Assembly: GCA_018340805.1 (NCBI GenBank)
Contig: JACMZG010001914.1
Span: forward strand, 20,968,593-21,032,592
Source: Microvelia longipes
Taxonomy: Eukaryota > Arthropoda > Insecta > Hemiptera > Veliidae
Reading direction: 5' to 3'
Length of the DNA stretch: 64,000 nucleotides
The notes beneath the pieces were generated by a model. That model saw nothing but the letters and a program-made list of their open reading frames with translations, made no database searches and was not told the DNA's origin. Positions 57,257 through 64,000 of this stretch are shown here, piece by piece; position 1 is the stretch's first letter, and each line of letters begins with the position of its first letter. The translations under genes and the position numbers were made by a program.

Positions 57257-60200
57257 CATATTGATCATTAGGGTTGTTCAAATAAGGAGAGAAAAATTTA
57301 ACAAGCAAATTTGCATTTGTTTGTTAAACGAACGAACCTGCTCGAACAGTCATTACTGTTTCGCTGAGAATTACCTTAAAGATCACATTTCCGATAAATA
57401 ATAGAAGACTTTTCAATATCGCCTAATAAGATGCAATCAAAAGTAAAGGACAGTTGTTGCAATGGAACAGATGGCCCAATGAAACAACTTAGCAATAATT
57501 TTACTACTACCCTTCTTATCAGAGTTTATAAATTTCCCTTCATAATATTTTCCATTTCTTAATTCCTTTATCTATAATTCCACACGCTAAGACTTTTTTT
57601 CTTGAGCTATTCTTTAAAAAAATCTTAGGAATGGTAAGCCTCTAACAATAGTAGGCTTTTGTGCTCTATAATATTAAATTTTCTAATTATAAAGATCTTT
57701 TCCACCCTGATAAACATTTTCCACATCAAAAGACCAAAGAGGATGATTTTATTTTCTACTTTATTTCTCCCGCGCAAAATTTTTCATTTTTACTTAAAAT
57801 TCCCGTTATCTTTCCACTTCTGTTAACTTGTTTAAGTTCTCCAGCTTTTCACACTTTCAATATATTTATTAATTGTATTTTGCTTCCCTACCTCCTAGAA
57901 AAAGAAGGAAACATTGCATTAGCAAAAAACTAAATACTAACTTTTTCATCAAATCCGACGTTTAAGCAACGAAAAGTTTTAAAAATCGATTAAAAAATTG
58001 GTGTCAGTGTGTATGAGTGTATAGATGTATACATATCTTGTAAACACGCTACAGCACAATCGGCTGATCCAATTTTAATGATACTAAGCTTAAAAATCAA
58101 ATCCATAAGAGAATAACTACTCATTTGTTTTTGGAGTTATCTAACTCGGCGTATCAAACTTGCGTCAAATCAAGTGTGTCAATTTTGTTTAAATCATAAA
58201 AATTATGAAAAAAATTGTTTGATATAAAGTGCTTTAATGATGTTTTTTCCATATTTATTGTGAAGTCTCTCCAGCTCAAATGGCTGATACAATATAAGTG
58301 AAACCTGATACAAAAATAATGTCCTATGAGAGGAGGTAATTATTAGATTTTGGGGATAATCCAGGACAGTGTATCAAAATAACTTCACTTAAGACTTTAA
58401 AAAAAAAATAGAAATAAAAACAAATGCAAAAGATTTGTAGGGTTTTTTTTAATAAAACCAGCTCTCGAGCTGATATGAAGGCATTGACATAAATGAAATA
58501 AGGATATGAAATAAGGACATAAATAAATAAATATATATATACATACATATACACATATATACATATTTTTTGTTTTCTTGATATGAATGAATAAGGACAT
58601 AATTTCTTAACACGCTAGATTATATGGCAATATTATATGCCATATAAGCTATCATTTTTAAACTTAAGTAGAGAAGCCTCGTTCCATGACTGGCAGCTAG
58701 TTTTTAATAAGTACCAGGATTTTTTGAAAAATTGTATAAATATACATTACACCTGTTGTCCTCTGGTTTCAGTGTAGCTACATAGATGTATACAACTTTT
58801 TTATACACCCACTTCCTTCAGCTTGAAGTGAGAGGATATAGAAAGAACTACATGAACATGCTGCACTACATAAAAGCACACGATGAGACACAATGAACAC
58901 GTTTCAGGGAGCAAAATAAATGAAAAAAGAGAATAAATGTTACAACAATACAGTTTCTCTGACAAATCACGAAAAGTGTTCAGTTAAGTGTATAAAAACA
59001 TTTATATGAAAATAAAATAAAATTAATTAAAATAATATGGTATATAAAATAAAATAATAATGTTTTGTTATTGTAGATTAATAAGTAACAATAAAAATAT
59101 AAATAAATAATAAAAAAATATAATAATTATTTATAAATAATATAATATAAATAATAAAAAAGAATATAATAAATAAAGAGTAACATAAAATAAAATAGTA
59201 AAGAAAACAATAATAATAAAATAATAATTATGCCCGATTAGAGCCTAGCAGCTTTCAGGGACAAACCTGCGGGACCAACCCTAGGTGGTAGTAGAAATCA
59301 TTACGCTCCAAGTATATCCTAAATTTGGTTATAACTCATTTGTATGATTGTCTTATAAGAACTGAAAGCATAATAGGATGCGAACTCTAGACTTCAGTGG
59401 TGTCAAAGTTCAGTATAAATACTGACGCTTGTGTTTATGTTTAAATGGAGAATAATCCGGAAAAAATAACTTATCAGTAAAATAAAATTGTACAGTAAAC
59501 AATTATAGCCATTGTCTTATTTAATCAGGAAGTGTCTCCAACAGATTTAGTTAGTAGGCACATCCTAATTAGAAACTTTGGTTAGATGGAATGATTACCA
59601 TCATTCCAATAAGGGCCAAGATGACGAAGCGCTCAATCTGGGAACAATAACTAAAGTTTTACAAAAATATTAAAACATTTTTAAAATCTACACAGTTGTA
59701 ATTTTATTTTATTACGTAATAAGCAGTGATATTCAAACTTGTCAAGAAACCCCATCTTATTTCATCTGACCCAGTTCTCAAAAACTGAGAGCCTTTTTCT
59801 TAAGATATTTGCTTTTCTCGTGTAGAAAATTGTGTGATTTATTACGGCTAGGCTCAAATACAGCAAGATACTCGGATATGATTTTCTCGTGTTTCTCTTA
59901 TTTATTATATTTGTAGTTTATTTTGTTATACAACTAGCAAATACGCTGAATATTATATATAAATATTATATTATTTTATCATACACATTTCAGTGAATTT
60001 AAATTTTAATTAATAATAGCAATAAAAATCATTTCAAATGAAATATAACTTTCAAAGGCAATTTATTTGTATTTTATACGAGCATTTCTGGTTATTTTGT
60101 CATAAAAAGCAAGAAAAAAAAACTTAAACTCTTTTCCAATTACTTTATATAAATATAGATTTAAAATTATTAAATCAATGAAAAAAATTAAATATATTTT

Positions 60201-60660
60201 CAAAAGGAAGTAATTTAAAATGCTGCATAGGAGCAATTTATAAAATTTATAATGCAATTTTTATATAGAAGCTATGTAGGTGGCACTTTAACATTATATA
60301 AGAGAAGGTTTGCTCTAATAATATATTATGCAATAATATTTAATAATTTCAAAAAGATTTGTAGATTCAAAATAAATTTTTTAAAATATTTATATTTAAT
60401 ATTTAGCTTCATTCGCTACTGTGAGTACTAAATTTTGTAAAAGCAAAAAAAAATCTTCAGGTTTTGGGGATAGGTAAGAACAATAAACTACTACGTAACA
60501 CAGCGTATTTAACAGATGATCGTATTCCATACGCATTTAATATAGTCCAGTTCTTGCAACGTATTTGATTAGTCGATCTTGTCAGATGACGACATAAGAT
60601 CCCGTCAAAACATTGCGTCCTTTATTGTAAAGGTTCACTTAGGTTATAAAGAAGTTAAAA
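56432..60660. other. No gene recognised; one AT microsatellite
   Basis: AT-rich sequence with (AT)n at 57197-57256 and ATAT/ATAC simple sequence near 58530-58565. 59010-59240 is nearly pure A/T. The open frame at 57661-57933 has no domain. Confidence 0.4.
57197..57256. repeat. (AT)n microsatellite
   Basis: About 30 AT units. Confidence 0.95.
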
Positions 60661-60661
60661 A

Positions 60662-61042
60662 AAAAAAGGTTAGTAATAAAAATAGAGTTGTGGAGTCCAG
60701 ATATAAGGAAAAATAAAAAAAAGTCTCTCCACTGATTTTTAAGTATAATGACAAAGCCAGCTTTCAGACTTGACAGTCCATCATCAGTGCCGGCGAGATG
60801 CGAAGAAAGTGCTAAGAAACGGAAGTGATTGAGTCGTCCAACTCGTTGAAATCGACTGATATCGATGAAATCGACTAGTCGATTTCAACGAGTTGGACGA
60901 CTCAATCACTTCCGTTTCTTAACACTTTCTTCGCATCTCGCCGGCACTGATGATGGACTGTCAAGTCTGAAAGCTGGCTTTGTCATTATACTTAAAAATC
61001 AGTGGAGAGACTTGTTTTTTATTTTTTCTTAAAAAAGGTTAG
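60662..61042 (-). mobile_element. Foldback insertion, PLE-like, with 12-bp target duplication
   Basis: Direct repeats AAAAAAGGTTAG at 60662-60673 and 61031-61042 flank an insertion at 60674-61030. A 35-nt tail is on the left (60674-60708, containing GTTGTGGAGTCC, the reverse of a GGACTCCAC tail). The arms are near-perfect: AGTCTCTCCACTGATTTTTA, AAGCCAGCTTTCAGACTTGA and CATCATCAGTGCCGGCGAGA match their complements up to a loop near 60865-60875. The right arm has CTGATGA (60947-60953), the stem GGACT/AGTCT and GAAA (60969-60972). Because of the A-tract the left boundary could move by a few bases. Confidence 0.8.
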
Positions 61043-61781
61043 GTTTGAAAAGTTATCTGACAAAAAACGGTAGTATTTGAGAGAAACAATTGTTCGTTGA
61101 GAAGATTATATTTCAAATACGATCGCCTCTAAAGGTACAAACAGCGTATCAAGGGATCGATCTAGATTCCATCTCCCTAGTATTAGCGTATCGGGCTGAT
61201 TTACCCTCCGCATGGTTCTTGCAGCGTATTTAACCGTATTTAACTAGCGTACTTAATACGATCTGTAGATTTTGAATACTATTTGACGTACTAGATTTTT
61301 TTAGTAACACCATAGGTGTATAAGTATGTAGAGATATCCAAAAGAAAATACAAGGTTATAATGAGTCAGCTTAGCTAACTACTAGTTAACTAAGTACTAA
61401 TTTAAAGCTACTATTTAAGCTAATTACTAAATTAACTAAATACTAATTCTTTTAAGACAGATTTATAACGCACATTAAATCGGTATGTAATTAACACCAT
61501 CATTACTATTAACTTGTGTATGCTTAACATTATATGTATTTCATTTGATTTTTCTATATTTCAAATATATCTCCTACCTTTGCGACTATAATAATATATA
61601 GGTTACAATGAGATAAATTAGCTAACTACTAGCTCTACTAAATTCTTTTAGGACAGGTTCATAACGAACATTAAATTTTATTTGATTTTTCTACATTTTA
61701 AATAAGTCTCAACCTTTACGACTATGATAATATGTAGTTAGATTAAATCAGCGTTGAAATCTGTTCTTTTAATAGCATATT
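61043..61781. other. No recognised feature
   Basis: AT-rich sequence with TAACTACTAG-type near-repeats at about 61375-61440 and 61615-61640. Confidence 0.4.
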
Positions 61782-61786
61782 CTTTG

Positions 61787-61887
61787 TGTTGTAAATTCTC
61801 TTTATTCTATATTTTTACAACTGTTCATATTCAATCTTAAATTAATACTAATTTGTCTGTCAAATGTCAGTCATGTCATTTCTAACA
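61787..61887 (-). repeat. LTR copy 1 (tandem)
   Basis: 101 bp, TGTTG...TAACA on plus. It shares with copies 2 and 3 the variants TTTGTCTG and TTTCTAACA, against TCTGTCTG and TTTCCAACA in copies 4 and 5. It is followed by the 9-bp linker GTCGCCATA. Confidence 0.95.
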
Positions 61888-61896
61888 GTCGCCATA

Positions 61897-61997
61897 TGTT
61901 GTAAATTCTCTTTATTCTATATTTTTACAACTGTTCATATTCAATCTTAAATTAATACTAATTTGTCTGTCAAATGTCAGTCATGTCATTTCTAACA
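61897..61997 (-). repeat. LTR copy 2 (tandem)
   Basis: 101 bp, same variants as copy 1, followed by linker GTCGCCATA at 61998-62006. Confidence 0.95.
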
Positions 61998-62006
61998 GTC
62001 GCCATA

Positions 62007-62106
62007 TGTTGTAATTCTCTTTATTCTATATTTTTACAACTGTTCATATTCAATCTTAAATTAATACTAATTTGTCTGTCAAATGTCAGTCATGTCATTT
62101 CTAACA
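62007..62106 (-). repeat. LTR copy 3 (tandem)
   Basis: 100 bp, with one A missing in the GTAAATTC segment, followed by linker GTCGCCATA at 62107-62115. Confidence 0.95.
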
Positions 62107-62115
62107 GTCGCCATA

Positions 62116-62216
62116 TGTTGTAAATTCTCTTTATTCTATATTTTTACAACTGTTCATATTCAATCTTAAATTAATACTAATCTGTCTGTCAAATGTCAGT
62201 CATGTCATTTCCAACA
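62116..62216 (-). repeat. LTR copy 4 (functional 3' LTR)
   Basis: 101 bp, TGTTG...CAACA, identical to copy 5. It abuts the polypurine tract on its inner side. Confidence 0.95.
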
Positions 62217-62227
62217 TCCTCCACACC
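62217..62227 (-). promoter_or_regulatory. Polypurine tract of the LTR element
   Basis: On the minus strand GGTGTGGAGGA directly precedes the 3' LTR, as required for plus-strand DNA priming in reverse transcription. Confidence 0.75.
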
Positions 62228-62457
62228 TAAAAGAAGTGTAGAACCACTAACTTATCTGCACCTAACTTCTTTTTGGTTTATTTTTTTAATTATTTTCCCC
62301 TTTTGTAAAAACAATATTGTAGACCCCAACAAACAATTAAAATTTGACATGACATAAAATTTTACCCTAACAATTTACCCAAAAAACTATTTATTTGAAA
62401 TACACAATTTATATAATCATCTTCCAAACATTCATCATCTTCCTGACTCAAAAATTG

Positions 62458-63627
62458 TTAATATATTTGTTTTCTTTTATATTTCCAGCTACGGAAATGT
62501 AACATTGTTCGAGTAATATTGGTGGACTTAACTTTAGTCTCACAGATAAAATTATTAATTTTAAATTTCCAGTAATTACTATTATTATTTGTTCCAAATT
62601 TTTCTATTGGTATTTCAAAGTGGGTTTTTATTTTAACTGAATAAAACTCAGAATCTTTTAACGTAGAATTTTTCTTTCTTAAACTTAAATGACGTTTGGT
62701 TTTATCTAAAATGATTCCTATTAAATCTAAACTGAACTCTCTTGACTCTACATTTTTCCTATCTAAATCATCTGATTCTTTACCTCCCGGATAAATGACT
62801 ACCTCATTATCATCACCTACATCTGCAACCTCTAACCTACCGTACTTCAACTCTGACTTAATTAGACTATTACTAACAAAAACCGGCCTACTGCTTTTGA
62901 CTTGTTTCTCCAAACAATTGACACCAACTCCTTTAGCTAACTCTAGAACTGTCTGATCTATTATTTCTACACTAACTGTTCCATTGTTTACATAACTAGC
63001 TAACTCCAAATTTTCTTTAACTTGATTTTCCAAATCATCTTTATCTAAATTCAAATTAGCTTTAAATACTTCATACTTCTCGCCAATCTCAGCTTCAAAA
63101 TTTTCTTTCTTCAAATCTTTTTTATTCCTTAAATTCTGATTTTCCTCAATAACATTGATCGACTCTTGCCTTTCTTTGATTGATTCACTACTTAGATTTA
63201 CTGACATGCTCTCTACTCCAGCTAATGAATGAATATTTACTGTCTCCATGGCATTAGGTACACTAGTAACTGGTTCTCTATCTAGCTTAAATTCATTATC
63301 AGCAATATCAGTAAAAAATTCTCTCTGCACTTTATTATAACTTAACAATTTCTTTCTTCGCTCTTCTACATTCTCTATTATTTTGATGACCTTGCCTCTA
63401 TATTTAAGTAGTATCAGTCCATCTTCAAATGCAAATTGTTTGTCATTTCTAATTTCATTGATTTCTTCTTCTATATCATATAACTCATCATACAGACACA
63501 ATATTTCGTCTTCAGTAATGTTTACATCTAAAGAATTGTCAATGATGTTTTCATAAAGACTGTCTATTTCTTTTCTCTTTTCAATTCTCTTTTTGAGATA
63601 ATTAACACAAAAATAATGAAAATCCAT
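62458..63627 (-). CDS. 389-residue protein of the LTR element, possible gag-like, unrecognised
   Basis: Intact frame from ATG (complement of 63625-63627). I do not recognise a domain. Residues 1-115 are charged and heptad-rich (KRIEKRKEID, then EELYDIEEEINEIR-type segments), predicting a coiled coil. Residues about 120-245 are Glu/Lys/Asn-rich with further helical stretches. The C-terminal 90 residues are more strand-like (YSVKIKTHFEIPIEKFG) and end in a basic tail RSWKYKRKQIY. No Cys-His zinc knuckle, protease or RT motif is visible. Its position, shortly after the primer-binding site in an LTR element, is where gag lies, and an N-terminal coiled coil is common in gag of BEL-type elements, so a structural role is a reasonable guess. 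It could equally be a captured or accessory gene. Confidence 0.7.
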   Translation of the reverse strand: MDFHYFCVNYLKKRIEKRKEIDSLYENIIDNSLDVNITEDEILCLYDELYDIEEEINEIRNDKQFAFEDGLILLKYRGKVIKIIENVEERRKKLLSYNKVQREFFTDIADNEFKLDREPVTSVPNAMETVNIHSLAGVESMSVNLSSESIKERQESINVIEENQNLRNKKDLKKENFEAEIGEKYEVFKANLNLDKDDLENQVKENLELASYVNNGTVSVEIIDQTVLELAKGVGVNCLEKQVKSSRPVFVSNSLIKSELKYGRLEVADVGDDNEVVIYPGGKESDDLDRKNVESREFSLDLIGIILDKTKRHLSLRKKNSTLKDSEFYSVKIKTHFEIPIEKFGTNNNSNYWKFKINNFICETKVKSTNITRTMLHFRSWKYKRKQIY

Positions 63628-63781
63628 AACTAAATACTTGTATCTTCTTTAAAATAACTTTTAATTAACTTCTGAGACTACTCGAACTTAACTTTTAACC
63701 TTTTTTTAAACTTTAACTATAAATTACTACTCCATAACAACTAAATACTATTAAATCTTCACCGAGCTGCAAAATTCTTAC

Positions 63782-63797
63782 CTTTACGGTCGCCATA
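63782..63797 (-). promoter_or_regulatory. Primer-binding site of the LTR element
   Basis: On the minus strand, after the LTR and TA, the sequence reads TGGCGACCGTAAAGG. It begins with TGG, complementary to a tRNA CCA end. Confidence 0.75.
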
Positions 63798-63898
63798 TGT
63801 TGTAAATTCTCTTTATTCTATATTTTTACAACTGTTCATATTCAATCTTAAATTAATACTAATCTGTCTGTCAAATGTCAGTCATGTCATTTCCAACA
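63798..63898 (-). repeat. LTR copy 5 (5' LTR)
   Basis: 101 bp, identical by eye to copy 4; TGTTG and CAACA form the terminal inverted repeat. Transcription on the minus strand would start in it; AATAAA occurs on the minus strand within the LTR (complement TTTATT, about 63814-63819). Confidence 0.95.
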
Positions 63899-64000
63899 CT
63901 TTGGTATATAATAATTATCGATAGCTATACTATTATCATTGAGTTAGCTTGCAAACTACCAATATAAAATTCAATGTATCTCATGAATTTCGAATACATA

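Larger units (their letters stand above)
61782..63903 (-). mobile_element. Compact LTR retrotransposon with tandem LTRs and 5-bp target duplication
   Basis: The element (61787-63898) lies on the minus strand between perfect 5-bp direct repeats CTTTG (61782-61786, 63899-63903). The 5' LTR is 63798-63898. Two bases inward is a primer-binding site reading TGGCGACCGTAAAGG on the minus strand, close to the tRNA-Arg type known from some insect elements (from memory). The 3' LTR next to the body is 62116-62216, preceded by a purine tract GGTGTGGAGGA (62217-62227 on plus). These two LTRs are identical by eye, so the insertion is young. One 389-codon frame fills the 1.58-kb body; no protease, reverse transcriptase or integrase is encoded, so it must use proteins of another element. 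Three additional LTRs precede 62116 in tandem. Confidence 0.9.

Noticed and set aside
61787..62216. Array at first read as an ordinary satellite
   Set aside because: TGTTG...CAACA ends, the primer-binding site, the polypurine tract and the distant fifth copy show that the units are LTRs.

Overview
The window is AT-rich, gene-poor eukaryotic DNA, most likely from an arthropod or another invertebrate. There are no operons, ribosome binding sites or dense coding. The only host-like coding sequence I can defend is one exon of a RYK/Derailed-type Wnt receptor (50498-50782, plus strand): it encodes the start of a WIF domain and ends at a GTAAGT splice donor. The rest of that gene was not found here, so much of 50.8-64 kb may be intron. 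Everything else recognisable is mobile-element or tandem-repeat DNA. All readings are by eye; no search was run.

The main element is at 44591-49558. It is a 4968-bp Polinton/Maverick-type unit with inverted repeats of about 713 and 733 bp, AGT...ACT ends and a perfect 6-bp target duplication (CATGTT). It carries a broken minus-strand gene, a 30-bp-unit minisatellite, a plus-strand gene for a C2H2 finger fused to a virus-like (possibly capsid) region broken by three frameshifts, and a short PC4-like gene that runs into the right repeat. No polymerase or integrase is visible, so it is a reduced element that needed help to move.

A second intact structure is at 61787-63898. It is a small LTR retrotransposon on the minus strand with 101-bp TGTTG...CAACA LTRs, a primer-binding site resembling the tRNA-Arg type, a polypurine tract and one 389-codon ORF of unknown type. 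Its downstream LTR is present four times in tandem with exact 9-bp linkers, and the whole array is bounded by one 5-bp target duplication (CTTTG).

A third theme is Penelope-like (PLE) material. A GIY-YIG endonuclease remnant lies at 51101-51598. Several long foldback insertions (884-1201, about 11312-11598, 11911-12354, 21497-22051, 60674-61030) share one plan: head-to-head arms, a one-sided tail of about 32-37 nt, and direct flanking repeats of 11-12 bp where these can be read. Their arms contain CTGANGA-hairpin-GAAA motifs that look like hammerhead ribozyme cores.

A dispersed family (at least 15 copies) contains a block that resembles the internal promoter of 5S rRNA, so it looks like a SINE3-type or 5S-containing retroposon. 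A hAT-like MITE (2063-2370, 8-bp target duplication), several tandem arrays (95-bp, 30-bp, 33-bp and 88-bp units), AT microsatellites and perfect palindromes make up the rest. The Polinton appears to sit inside one copy of the 5S-like family.
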